A DNA stretch of 64,000 nt from Rhipidocladum racemiflorum (lineage: Eukaryota > Streptophyta > Magnoliopsida > Poales > Poaceae). Where the stretch lies: assembly GCA_036346355.1 (NCBI GenBank), contig CM070591.1, forward strand, positions 33,450,392-33,514,391, read 5' to 3'. Under the pieces are notes generated by a model. It did no database searches. It worked only from the letters and a program-made list of their open reading frames with translations, and was not told the origin of the DNA. Of this stretch, positions 22,234-33,848 are shown piece by piece. Numbering within the stretch: the first letter of the stretch is position 1; each line of letters opens with the position of its first letter. The position numbers and the translations under genes were made by a program.

Positions 22234-22307
22234 AAAACTATCAGGACGCCGTTGAAGACGGTGAGTACTACCCGGAAGAGTTCGAAGAGGATCGCCAGGA
22301 TATCTAA
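22234..22307 (+). CDS. LTR micro-ORF, acidic exon 2 with stop (H family)
   Basis: After GTCATCAG the block joins exon 1 in phase and reads ENYQDAVEDGEYYPEEFEED, ending QDI and TAA at 22305-22307. It is strongly acidic like B and C but shares no clear sequence. An alternative acceptor eight or nine bases downstream would hit an early stop. Confidence 0.4.
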
Positions 22308-22559
22308 TCGCGTTTCTAGTCGTCGCCTGTGGTGTTATTTGGTTTTCGCTTATTGTCGTTTTGTTTCCGCTGTCGTGAACTTTTGTCTTGTGACCATTTG
22401 CTGTAATAAGTAGCCATGTGGCTAATACTTTATGTTTATGTTACAATTTCGTTATGTTTAGCAATGACACTTCACTGTTGACTGTGTGTACTAGCTACTG
22501 ATCTGGGATTAGTACAGAAATAAACACGAGATTTCGGATAGCCGATCCGGGGTCACACA

Positions 22560-22694
22560 ATTACCATGCTATCACAAGCATATCAAATAATTATCTGAAA
22601 CAACACATGCACATGCACTACACATGTCATGAGCACAACTACTTTGCTGTACTAAATTCATCACTCATCCAATTTTGCAGCACATGATTTCACA
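22560..22694 (-). repeat. Element F 3' LTR, right piece
   Basis: It continues F's LTR after H, ending AGCACATGATTTCACA at 22694, the same end as E's LTRs (29631, 63320). Confidence 0.85.
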
Positions 22695-23887
22695 ATCTCC
22701 CTCTTAATGAAAATATTGGCAACACCACTTAAAACTGAACATTGCAATTGGCATTCACCTTACAAGAAAGTTTTTGAAATCAAAATGTTTAAAATCAAAG
22801 GCCAAAGTGAAAAACAAAAAATCTCCCCCTTTGACAAATATGCAAAGTGAAAAACTCCACCTAGGTGAAAATAAGAAAAATCTCCCCCTAAGAAGAAAAA
22901 TGTGTGTGTGAATGTGCAATGTGCCCAAAATTCTCCCCCTTTGACAATGGATTCATCAAGAATACAAAAGAGAGAACAAAATCTTTTTGTTTGTTTTGAA
23001 TTTGTCATTTTTTTATGTAATGAGCATTATAAATCATCCACAAATGAAATTCATCTCCAAGTCATGCTATCAAAGATACTTTCACCCTCAAATCTACACA
23101 TAGACAATGTAGAGTAAGCACAACTAAAAATCAAGTTCTATTAATGATTTTTTTTTGCATGGCATGATCTCTCTTCCTCAACTATCTCAAAAACCGAAAA
23201 CAATGAATTTTCTGTGCACTTCTTTGATGCTTGAAAAACTGATTTTTTTATTTCAACAGAGTACAAAAAAGCAAGGAATTATATGCACCATCAGCCATAC
23301 TTTTCAACCATACCATTTTACCAAGCAATGAGCTTAAGGTTTCATGGTTTTGGCCATACACAACCCCTTCCAAGTTCATATCAAAGTGCAATGATAAGCA
23401 GTCTCGTAAAGAGGAGGTGCGACAGTTCATAACCTTGATCTTGCATCTATCAAATATCAGTTTTTGAGCTCTCTTTAACTTTGAAAATTTTCACATCGAG
23501 CACTTTTTGAGCAGGATCAAGATAGCTAAGAAAGTTCAACCATGACAAGATTTAATTCAAGTTTTCATTCCATTTAAATAGTCATATCATAAACTTCACC
23601 ATATATGCATAAAGATGAAGTTACAAAGACCTTGTAGCATAAACTTAACTTCAAATCACATATGTGTATTAAATATAATGCTCAATACTTTTTCACAATT
23701 TTTCTCTTTTTTTTGTTTTTCATTTAAGAAACACAAAGAAAGATATGTAAACAAAAAGTCACAAAGTTTTCAAAAACTCCTCAAAACAAGCCCATCTGGT
23801 GAACAACCTCAAGTTCTCCCCAAATAAAAGCAAAACGAGAAGAAGGCAAATGTTTTGTGAAAATGTATGCCATTTGATATTCAGTAT
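22695..23887 (-). mobile_element. Element F: polypurine tract and 3' non-coding region
   Basis: Minus strand GAGGGAGAT adjoins the LTR. Further CTCCCCCT runs (22820-22945) are repeated polypurine-like tracts, as in E at 29632-29900. The rest is AT-rich. No coding sequence supported. Confidence 0.75.
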
Positions 23888-24180
23888 CTACATGGCAAAG
23901 CACAACAATTTTTTTACATGATCTCTGAGAAAGTGAAATCTGATCTCAATATGCTCAAGAAAGAGAATTACCCAAGAAGTGACATGAAATAGATGTACTT
24001 TTCTATCAATTCTATATCCTCCAAAGTGAGCATCAGAAAAAGCTCTTAAACTAATGCATGAGGAAGCAGAAAGCCAAATGCCATAATCTTGAGTACCATG
24101 GAGATACCTGAAAATTTCGCTTGATGGTTTGTTGATGTGAAGCACATGGGGAAGCTTGAAAATGAGCACACAACAAATTG
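23888..24180 (-). pseudogene. pol: Element F RNase H remnant (copia)
   Basis: It reads FRYLHGTQDYGIWLSASSCI and AFSDAHFGGYRIDRK, then jumps to IRFHFLRDHVKK. The part between (SSRKQ...AESEY...NTSAI, present in E at 55300-55560) is deleted, so RNase H is gutted. The frame also shifts near 24120. Confidence 0.8.
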
Positions 24181-24496
24181 TATATCCGGCCTTCATCATT
24201 CTCAACATCATCGTCGTCGTCGTCTTCATGAACAAAGATACTCTCCCCCTGAACATATTCACCTGTATCATCACTGTACCTTTTGCCACAACAAAAGTGG
24301 AAGAAGCATCTCCAAAAGTAACACTTTAAGCACGAGATGCACGAGTGAAGGAGAACCAAAACTTATCACCGAACATGTGGCGTGAGCATCCAGAATCCAC
24401 TAGCCACATGTTCTCCTTCCTCGCGTGAGAAGCCTATATAGAAGCAGAAAATATCGAGGTCTCGGTACTAGGGTTAGAAATAAGATGATTAGGAAT
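24181..24496 (-). pseudogene. pol: Element F protease start and internal-deletion junction
   Basis: The minus strand reads HMFGDKFWFSFTRASRA-type sequence and a long aspartate run (FVHEDDDDDDVENDEGRIYN), then RNase H follows at once. Integrase and reverse transcriptase, about 3 kb in a full copia pol, are absent. The same junction occurs in E near 55760-55830. Confidence 0.7.
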
Positions 24497-25518
24497 CTAG
24501 TACTGAGACACACGACGCACAACAGTAGGCACAACACGAGCATTCTTATGCACAAAAACATATTTGTCTTTTCCCGTGTTTTTAGCAACAAAAGTTGCTT
24601 GTTTCACCATAGGCACATAATGAGAAGCAAAGTGTGCCTGCTTGAAATTAGACCTAGCCTTAGCTTTTTCTTTCTTTTGTTGTTTAGCCAGTCTAAAGCA
24701 AAAATTTACTAAATGTCCATCTCTACCACAATGAGTGGAAGTGTACTTAACATGATGTTTTGCTTTAACAGTAGAAGCACATTTTGCATTCATCAAAGAG
24801 GAAGATAAAAGACCAGCAGATTTAAAGACAATTTTCTTAGGCTCATTAAGAATCTCAATTTTGTCATTACAAGGAGCATGAACAACAGTGCGAGGTTTAG
24901 ATTCATATGAAGCATGGAGATCAAAACCTAAACCTTTCTTATTTGAGCTAACCTTAGATTGGTCCAAAATAATGTTCAAAATTTTCTTCCCATTAGTGAA
25001 TCGTTCTAAGGAATCTTGCAAGTAATCAATTTTTCGAGAAAGAGTTAAACAATTATTAAATAGAGCGTCCACTTTGCCTTTTTCCTTGCGACAAGTTGAG
25101 TATAAAAGAACCTCATGAGTGAGCATGTCATTAGCCATCTGAGAAACTCTAGCATTTGCATGTTTCAATTTCAATTCAAGTATGGAGCATTTAGAACATG
25201 GAGTTGAATCATTCAAATCAATAGTAGAACAACTAACATGTTTAACAAGTTTCTCATTTTTCTCATTATCAGCATTAATTTGTTTTAACAAAGTAACATA
25301 TTCTTTCCTAAGCAAGGCGAGTTCATTGTAAATTAAGTTACATGATTTGCAAGTATCATCATCAAGAATCAAAGTTTCAATTCTATCAATTTCAGCATTC
25401 AATGACTCCACAAGAATATCATTTTTCATAATTTTTTCTATCACGTTTGTCAAGCAATTTTCCAAGACGAGCAACAGCAATAGCTAAATCATCATATGAA
25501 AGATCTACCTCATTAAAG
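24497..25518 (-). pseudogene. gag: Element F gag, C-terminal part (copia)
   Basis: A 327-residue open stretch matches E's gag (56013-57449): CxxC-rich central region (CSKCSILELKLKHANARVSQ), NSLERF-like block (QDSLERFTNGKKILNIILDQ) and second zinc knuckle. In F the knuckle's first cysteine is changed (STHCGRDGHLVNFCFR). It is interrupted at 25519 by solo LTR M. Confidence 0.85.
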
Positions 25519-27687
25519 TGTAACACCCCGGCATCTAGCATGCTTGAATGCTACCAAACATAGGCTAAACAACATCTAAATACCATAAATTAAGATAAAT
25601 TACAACAAAGTAGTAAATGCTAAAACCGAAAATTTCGGCAGCATCTCCTTTGTTTTTCAATGAATTGAAGCAACAACAATATGATCACAGGATATAATAT
25701 AAAGAATGACATCTAAATCATCAATAACAAGGGTTCTAGCAGCAGTATAAGCCTAGAATAAAGATTCCAACCATCTCATGAGCCCAACGAAGTAAATGAG
25801 AAAACCAAGCACACAAATTAACCATTGCACCAAGTTGCATGGCACTACTCTTATTATCATGACCAAGATGAAAAAAATTTCTATAGGTGTGGAGCTACGT
25901 ATAGATGTGTAGCTAATGCCCTTCCCCGTATGACGGTTTCATGGTACCTGAAACAACAAGAAAGCACAAGCGTGAGTTCAACACTCAGCAAGTATATTGC
26001 AATGGTACAAAAGAACAATTACATGGCTACAACAACTCACATCATGTCTATCATCTCATTCATGATCACATATCATTATCATCATCATTATGTATGCAAT
26101 GCGATGCGATGCACATGTCTCCTGGAAACTCATACCGGTATGGTTGAGTACACACCCGTCGGTGTGCACCCTCTCCCACCTTCCATCCCGAAGATGGAGG
26201 GTGCCTACTCCTCGCTTCCATACACCGCGGTGGATGGAATCACAATGTAGGACTTACTCATTGGCTATCCGGAATAGTCATAACTTTCTCACCGACCTTC
26301 CCCGGACTAGTTATGACTTTCTCACCGCCCGGGCCATGTATCATGCCATGTATGTAAACATGCCAACATCATAAATAACTTGTACATTAACACATGGCAT
26401 CATAACATAATAAGCATATTCATCATCTCATTGGCAATCATTAAGGCATGGCATATGAACATATCATATATTCAATTTCAATCTCAACCAATCTAGCAAA
26501 CTACAACCCGCTACCCATTCCAATACACTTGCCTCAACCACGGGCGACGGATTGGCGAGAAGTAGAGGGCACCCCCGGGGTCACACCACCTGAACAAAGG
26601 CACCACACACTCAAAATCATGCCCACAAAACAATACACAAACACTCTTCTACCCCGACTTCGCAAACTACTCGCACAATCCAAAAACAGAGGTTCTGTCC
26701 CGTCGGGACAGCAGACTTGCAACGAGCATAACTCGGGTTCTAAGACCCCGAATCGATTAAACGAGTACATCCTCGCGTAGCTTAGGAAATGTCCTAACTT
26801 TTTCTAAGTATATGGAAAGACTGATTCGGAATCTAAAGTGATTTAATCTACAGAATACCGTGATCTGTTCCAATCACGTCACAGTTTTTAATACGTTCGG
26901 TAAAACGAGCATAACTTTCAAACACCTGGGCGGAATTGGACGTTCTTTATACCCACTGAAAGGTATTGAAGTTACCTACAACTTATTCAACAAGAGGACG
27001 ACCAAATTCCGAATCTAAATTGGCGAAAACCCAAACCCTAGGTCGACTGCTCATGCTACCCGAAACAGAGAACGTGGCAAACTCTAGATTTCATCTAATC
27101 TACCCAATTACAGCACCACCAATTGATCTAAAAACATGATATTAACCCTTAGAACAGTACCTAGACCAACCCCAAGGATCCCCGTGACCATACCTTCGCC
27201 CGACGAACGAAAACCCAACGGATCTCCTCCCGGTTCGCGCGATCTCCTTCCTCGCTCCAAATCAACCGGATCTCCTCGTCGCGGAGCGCTCCAATGGACG
27301 GATCTGCGGGATGGTGAGGTGGAGAACTCCCCTAAGGCAGCAAGGGGTGGTGGAGAGGTGAGGAGAGGGTCGCAAGGGGCTTGGGAGGTGGCGGCTAGGA
27401 GAGGTGGAGGCAAGGGGTGGAGGGGAGAGTGGGGGGTGGCTAGGGTTGCAAGGGGGGCGCAAGGGGCCAAGGGTTGGCGCAAGCAGCCCCCCCTTGCTGC
27501 CCTTTCTCCCCCTCATGGGCCAAAGGGTCCCTCTTTTGGCCCAGATGGGATTCCCCCTAAAGCCCACCTCGCCCCGGAAATGCCCAAACTCCCGAATTTG
27601 GCCCAAAAACGCGAATAAATCTCATACCGTATGGTTTTATTCTCTAATTTCACATTTTATAATGTCACACCATACCGTAGTGTCACA
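25519..27687 (-). repeat. Solo LTR M (D family, 2.2 kb)
   Basis: On plus it starts TGTAACACCCCGGCATC and ends GTAGTGTCACA, flanked by TAAAG at 25514-25518 and 27688-27692. It lies in F's gag and the gag frame continues on the other side. It carries the D-family palindrome cluster near 26130-26230 and the TGAGT/ACTCA repeat near 25973. GC-rich open frames at 27108-27618 are on both strands and not called as genes. Confidence 0.93.
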
Positions 27688-27882
27688 TAAAGTCGCTATC
27701 GTGATCGTCCTCGGTGAAGCTGTCGCTACTTTTGGCCATGAGACACAACCCCGTCAAGTCATGGCTGCTTGGAGTTGCATTGTCCTCGCTGCTCTCCAAA
27801 TCCACATCGCTCAAATTGACTTGTTCAAGAGCGAAAAGAACTCGGTGGACTACTTTGCGGTTGATGAAGCTCTTCTGCTTTC
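27688..27882 (-). pseudogene. gag: Element F gag, middle piece
   Basis: It matches E's gag at 57088-57280 (SSEDDATPSKHEL region). It is cut at 27883 by E's LTR with CTTTC as the target duplication (27878-27882 and 63321-63325). Confidence 0.85.
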
Positions 27883-29631
27883 TGTAGGATCAAAGTATAC
27901 GAATATAGCAATCAGAGGGGGGTGAATGATTGTGCGGAAGCTAAAACCAAAATTTTGATCTATTAAAAATTCACCTCAAAACGGAACCAAATAATTGCCT
28001 CGTATTCGACAAAAATAGATTGAGAGACATTTGGTAAAACATAAATTACCCGAGATCCAACCGTCGGATCGATCTGAAATTTAGATACAAGAGACTAGAT
28101 TTCAATATGAATCGAACCCAAAAAGAATCAGCTCCATCGGAATTACGGATCAAAAGTTATGAACCTTGCAAGCTTGTTGTGACAAAAGTGACGAGAATTA
28201 ATCTAACCAAAACTTCAAGATTAAACAAGAACAACAAAAGATTAATCAACTAAACTTTGAGGAACACTAAATCAATACCCTAGAAAGGTTTTTGATGAAT
28301 CAATTCAAGATGAAACTCAAGGAAAAAAAACCAATCTAGAATTAGAACAAGCATGCAAACAAGAACCAAAACAGGAAACACTGTAGCAACGAGGTTACTG
28401 TAGCACGCAAGGATCTGGAAGAATTGATCTTTATTTCTTTAGTCTAAAGTACTCCAAACAAAAGAGTACAAACCCTAAAGCTCTGCTCTATACTTAATGC
28501 ATAAACAGGAGGCACCTCCCCCTATTTATACAAAGCAAACACATAGAGTCCTGAATACAATTCCTACTCCTAATCCTAGAAGGAGTCCCACTCCTAATCC
28601 TAGAAGGAGTATGTATTAAACACAACTCCACTTGGCCCAACCTGGCCAAAAATACAGCTCTTGCACGTGTATAGCAACCCAGCCATACTCACGTGACTAA
28701 CAATTCTTGCACGCGTACGGCCACCATGCCACACTCACGTGACTAACCATTCTTCATGTGCACCATTCTCTTAGCCCGAACGTCCCGCATGACATCCTTG
28801 ACCACCAAGACCTTAGTTCCTCCCTGAACCTAGTCCTGAACCTCAGTTCCTCCATGAACCTAGTTCCGGTCCTGTCATCGACCACGTTCTCCTTCGAGCA
28901 AGACATGCACATGAACAAACTACAAAACGATTCCGAGCACAAGTCCGCGATTTGACTCAACATTAGTCCATGCAAATACTCACACGAGCATTGCATAACA
29001 TCAACTCAACCTGAGCAAAATACATCCACAACGGACCAAGCAATGGTCTGGCGCACAAAAGAGTCAAAACCCTAGAAAAAGCATTCACGCCAGACCAAAC
29101 TTTGGTCCGACGAAACTCACGACGGACCAAATATTTGGTCCGGCATACATGCGAAAGTCTCGGTTCAATTCAAAGCAAAACATGTTCAACAACACGTTTA
29201 CGACGGACCAAATCTTTGGTCCGGCGTACATGCAAAAACAACGCTCAAAAATGCGTTCACGACGGACCAAACTTTTGGTCCGGCGTAACATAGAAGCTTA
29301 CTATTTTCAACAAATTTGGTCCGACACAAAAGCTTTAAAAACATGTTCACGGCGGACTAAAGAAAAGCGGTCCGGTGTACATGCGAAATCAAGCTTCAAA
29401 ATGCCATTTACGATGGACCAAAAATTTGGTCCGGCGTGCATTTAAAAATAGCCATCAAAAGCTCATTCACGGCGGACCAAAAGTTTGGTCCAGCGTAGCC
29501 TCGAGAAACGGTCCGGCGCAGATGGGAAACTTACTGTTTTTGTGAAATTCAGTCTGGCGCTAAAAGAACCACATGCACACACACATTTGCATATTCAATT
29601 CTAAGTCAATTTTTCAGCACATGATTTCACA
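27883..29631 (-). repeat. 3' LTR of element E (1.75 kb)
   Basis: Plus strand TGTAGGATCAAAG to GATTTCACA. It contains the phrase AGAGGGGGGTGAATGATTG common in SIRE-type LTRs, the AGTTCCTCC(C/A)TGAACCTAG repeats at 28812-28865, and an array of GGACCAAA/TTTGGTCC palindromes (29034-29515). No gene; the short frames in the array are not conserved. Confidence 0.92.
29034..29515. repeat. Array of GGACCAAA-N2-TTTGGTCC palindromes (E 3' LTR)
   Basis: About eight degenerate units of 55-70 bp, each with an 8-bp-arm inverted repeat, e.g. GGACCAAATATTTGGTCC near 29124, and CT, TC, AA or AG in the centre of others. Flanks TTCACGACGGACC and GGTCCGGCGTACATG recur. Confidence 0.85.
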
Positions 29632-30527
29632 ATCTCCCCCTTGATGAAAACATTGGCAACACCACTTAGAATTGAACATTTGGCATTCACTTTACAAAAC
29701 GATTTTTGAACAGACCAAGGAATCTCCCCCTTTGACCAATATGCAAAGTAAAAACTCTCCAGGTGAAAATACGAAAAATCTCCTCATAAGAAGAAAAATG
29801 TGTGTGAATGTGCAATGTGCCCAAAAAACTCCAAAATACTCCAAAATTCTCCCAAAATTCTCAAAATTCCCAAAAACTTCTCCCCCTTTTTCCTTTAACT
29901 TCTCCCCCTTTGACAATGGATTCATCAAGAGTACAAAAGAGAGAAAAACAAGTTCAGAATTTGTCCTGTAACAATGATTTCACAAGGAGAAACAATGGAG
30001 TTCCAAGATAAGAAAAGATGAGCTCATTCGATCATATAACCTTATATTTCACATAATACGCAAAATATATGATCTTGATATGATTTTAACAAGTTAGGAA
30101 ATGACATGAATCTCAGCCTCAATTCAGTCAACTATAGCCAAGTACTAAGCAAGATATTAGTAGAAAAGCAAAGGCTCAAAACTGAAGCAACTAACAACTC
30201 AGGGTGAGCAAGTAGTTTCAACTCCAATCTAGTAAACCAATTTAATCTTTAAACAATAAGCTGCATGTGGTATGCTTAAAGCATACTTCTTTTATTTCCT
30301 TGGAGCGGCATGCTTGAAACATACATCTTGTCTTTGAGGGAATGGCATGCTTGAAGCATACATCTTAACTTTTTTAGGGAAAGCATGCTTGAAGCACATA
30401 ACTTAAGGCTTTTGCTTTTAACAACCCTTATTTTTACTGATTCCCTTTTCTTTTCTTTTTCTTTGATTGTAAACATGCAAAGAGATTAAAAAGTCTTTTG
30501 AAAGTGTAAAGCTGAAAACACACTTGC
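29632..30527 (-). mobile_element. Element E: polypurine tract and 3' non-coding region
   Basis: Minus strand AAGGGGGAGAT (29632-29642) adjoins the LTR. More GGGGGAGA runs lie at about 29725, 29880 and 29905. At 30270-30395 there are four GCATGCTTGAAGCATAC-type palindromes about 30-45 bp apart. No coding sequence. It is cut at 30528 by solo LTR L. Confidence 0.8.
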
Positions 30528-30681
30528 TGTGACACCACGGAGTGTCGTAGCCTTATAAAATGTGAATGTTGAGGGCAAAAACATTATGGAATGTGGAATT
30601 GGAGGTTGAAACCATACATTATGCAGTTTAATCGCAGTTCCGGGCCGATTTCGGGAGTTTGGGCCACTCCGGGGGAGTTTC
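30528..30681 (+). repeat. Solo LTR L, left piece (D family)
   Basis: TGTGACACCACGGAGTG start, with CTTGC duplicated at 30523-30527 and at 54935-54939. It is interrupted after 154 bp by element I and resumes at 52897. Confidence 0.9.
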
Positions 30682-32864
30682 TGTAACACCCCGGCATCTA
30701 ATATGCCTGAATGCTACCAAACATAAGCTGAACCACATCTAAATACCATGAATTAAGGTAAATTCCAGCAAAGGAGTAAATGCTAAAAACCGAAATTTCG
30801 GCAGCATCTCCTTTGTTTTCACATGATTTGAAGGAGCAACAACAATATAGCAATATAAGGCAATATGAGAGAAAACTAAAACAACAATAATTAAGGACTT
30901 AACATCAATATAAGTCTACTTTCCGGCATTTAATGTCTCCAAGAGCCAAACGAACAATAAGACTCTCATAAGCAAAGCTAAACCTTAAAGCAATAATCAT
31001 CACACGCAATTTATTATCAAACACTAATTGAATGACTTGTGGAATCAACTGAATGAAGCTACGTGTGTAAGTGTGACTAGTTCCCTTCCCCGCATGTCGG
31101 TCTCATGGTACCTAAAACAACAAGAAAACACAAGCGTGAGTTCAAAACTCAGCAAGCATATTGCAATGGTACAACAAGAACAATTTCACGGCAATAACAT
31201 CTCACATCATGTAAACCATCTCATTCATGATCACATATCATTACGTATGCAATGCGGTGCTATGTTCATGTCTCTGGGGAAACTCATACCGGTATGGTTG
31301 AGTACACACCCGTCGGTGTGCACCCTCTCCCCCCTTCCATCCCGAAGATGGAGGGTGCCTACTCCTCGCTTCCGTTCACCGCGGTGAATGGAATCACGAT
31401 GTAGGACTTACTCATTGGCTCTCCGGATTAGTCATAACTTTCTCACCGACCTTCCCGGACTAGTTATGACTTTCTCACCGCCCGGGCCTTGTAATCATGC
31501 CATGTATGCAAATATGCCACATCATAATCAACTTGTACATTAACACATGGCATCATAACATGATAAACATACTCATCATATCAATGGCAAACATTAAAGC
31601 GTGGCAAGTGATCATCACATATAATCAATCTCATCTAGTCTCAACTAGCAACCTACAAATCGCTATCCATTACAATACACTTGCCTCAACCACGGGCGAC
31701 GGATTGGCGAGAAGTAGTAGGCCCTCCCGGGGTCACACCACCTGCACATAGGGACCACACACTCACAATCAAGCCCACAAAATAGTACGTAAACCCTCAT
31801 CTACACCAACATTGCCAACTACTCGCAAAACCCGAAAACACCGGTTCTGTCCCGTCGGGACAGCAGCCTTCCAAAAGGCATAACTCGGGTTCTAAGACTT
31901 CGAATCAATTAAACGAGTACATCCTCGCGTAGCTTAGGAAATTTCCCAACTTTTTCTAGGTATAGGGAAAGACTGATTCGTACTCTAAAGTTGTTTAATC
32001 TACAAAATACCGTGATCTGTTCCAATCACGTCACAGATTTTAACACGCTCGGTAAAATAGCCATAACTTTCAAACGGCTGGGCGGAATTGGACGTTCTTT
32101 ATATCCACTGAAATATAATAAAATTATCTACAACTTCTTCAACAGCCGTACAACCAAATTCGGACTCTAAATTGGCGAAAAACCGAACCCTAGGTCGACT
32201 GCTCATGCTATTCGAAACAGAGAACGTGACCAACTCAAGAATCCATCTAATCTAATCAAATCCAGCACCACCAATTGATCTAAAAACTTGTTAATCATCC
32301 TTAGAACAGTACCTAGCCCAACCCCAAGGAGTCCCATGGCCATACCTTCGCCCGACGCACGAACACCCAATAGATCTCCTCCCGGATTGCTCCTCGCTCC
32401 TCGCTCCTCGCTCCAATGGACGGATCTCCGAGACGCATGGGTGGAGAGGCTACCCTAGGGCAGAAAGGGGTGGAGGAGAGGTGGTGGAGAGGTGGGGAGC
32501 AATGGGGGCAAGGGGAAGGGGCGCACGGCCACAAGGGGAGAGGAGAGGAGGTGGGGCGGCTAGGGCAAGGGAGGAGGAGATGGGGGCGCACAATGGCAGG
32601 GTGGGCGCACACAAGGGGCAGGGGGAGCCCCTTAAACCAGCCCAAAAAGAATCCTAGTCCTAAATGGACTCATACTCCATCCCACCAAAGCCCACAACCC
32701 TTTCCCCTAGGCCCAAAACTCCCCGGAAAGGCCCAAACTCCCGGAAACGGCCCGGAAAAGCTATTAACCTCCATACCCTATGGTTTTAACCTTAATTCCA
32801 CATCTCATAATGTTTTTGACCTCATCATGCTCAATAAATAAGGATACGACACTCCGTGGTGTCA
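30682..32864 (-). repeat. 3' LTR of element I (2.18 kb)
   Basis: Plus strand TGTAACACCCCGGCATC to GTGGTGTCA. Same length as the repaired 5' LTR (about 2.18 kb). D-family palindrome cluster at 31280-31385. Confidence 0.9.
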
Positions 32865-32877
32865 AACTCTTCCCCCC
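32865..32877 (-). other. Polypurine tract of element I
   Basis: Minus strand GGGGGGAAGAGTT immediately before the LTR start TGACACC. Confidence 0.75.
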
Positions 32878-33848
32878 ATCAACAGGATTCGACCTCGAAT
32901 CCGAAAGACATCAAAATCAACAACAAAGTCCCCAAGGGACAAAGGACTTCTTCGCAACATAAAACTTTCACACAAAAACTTAACCCTAAACAAATGACAA
33001 GCGAGCTCCCAAAACCAACACTTGTGTTGATTTAGCTCAACAGAGTGCAACCTCTCACGATTCCATCTTCACCTCAATTCCCAAATAGACCACAAAAGAA
33101 AAACGGTCTCACACTCCTCCATCCACTCCTCATTGGCACTAACGTGCCCGATCCCTTTAATCGAAACTACCCTCCAGAAGGGCACGGTACCAGCCTCTAG
33201 AACCCTCTTCATCTCCCACGCACAAACGTGTTTTCACACCTCAACCTCTCAACTGTGGTTCGCCATATTCAAAACGACGACGAACCAAGTGAGACAAATA
33301 CTTCAAGACCACCAACTATTTGAACAAAGGAGGTTAAAACCTTGCAAAGGATTGCTCTTTTACAAAAGACCAATACCCAACACTACCGCCTAAAGGAAAA
33401 GGCCCACCTTACAATCAGGGTCCTTAAACTCGCAAGAAAATGTAACAACTAAACAAAATCGCTACGGTTGACACAACCTCGTTCAACCTCAGCAAAAGAA
33501 AGGTCCAATACACTTTGAAAAGGAAAACAATTACTAGCAACCACCAAGTGGTCCACTAATAATCTAATCAACCCTACCGAGGAACATCTCAACGACACAA
33601 TTCTCCAAGAAGGTTTGCATTGAGTCAAACACAACCTTCCCCTCAATGGACCACGATAAAGAGTACAATCATTGAGTGAGCTCAACCAAAATCATGAACC
33701 CAATTGGTCCAACTACAACAACTCAACCCCAAAGCGCTAAAACCACTTTGGAAAGGATCCGGCAACATCCAAAGAGCACACATTTTAATTTCCTATGCCA
33801 AGACACAAAGTGCAAATCCCCTACACCACAACCAACATACAAGAAATT
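32878..33848 (-). mobile_element. Element I interior, 3' part
   Basis: AC-rich on plus. I see only short open frames without recognisable motifs. Cut by solo LTR K. Confidence 0.7.

Larger units (their letters stand above)
19446..22559 (+). repeat. Solo LTR H (third chromovirus-like LTR family, 3.1 kb)
   Basis: It starts TGTAACATCC and ends GGGGTCACACA, with ATTAC duplicated at 19441-19445 and 22560-22564 and nothing internal. Its sequence is unlike A, B or D, but its layout is like A and B: exon-like block 20891-20962 with a GC donor, inverted repeat at 22190-22207, and acidic exon 2 at 22234-22307. There is a GC- and splice-site-rich leader (GTGAGT near 20364). No other gene seen. Confidence 0.88.

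Noticed and set aside
26534..26770. 78-residue ORF in D LTR M ending in GVTPGVPSTSRQSVARG
   Set aside because: Partly open in L and K, but D1 has a stop and differences between copies are mostly protein-changing, so no sign of coding constraint.
27108..27618. Open frames of 114-160 residues near the D LTR end (also 32313-32841, 35515-35995, 52363-52797)
   Set aside because: GC-rich purine runs, open on several frames, with no conserved reading between copies.
29102..29445. ORFs rich in RRTK and VRR repeats
   Set aside because: Translation of the palindrome array; frame not conserved between units.
29034..29515. CRISPR-like array
   Set aside because: Repeats are degenerate palindromes in a plant retrotransposon LTR; there are no unique spacers of constant size and no cas genes.
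33133..33393. Small ORFs in the interior of element I (also 37147-37353, 38237-38562, 38878-39144)
   Set aside because: Below about 90 residues, no motif, no neighbour or copy to support them.
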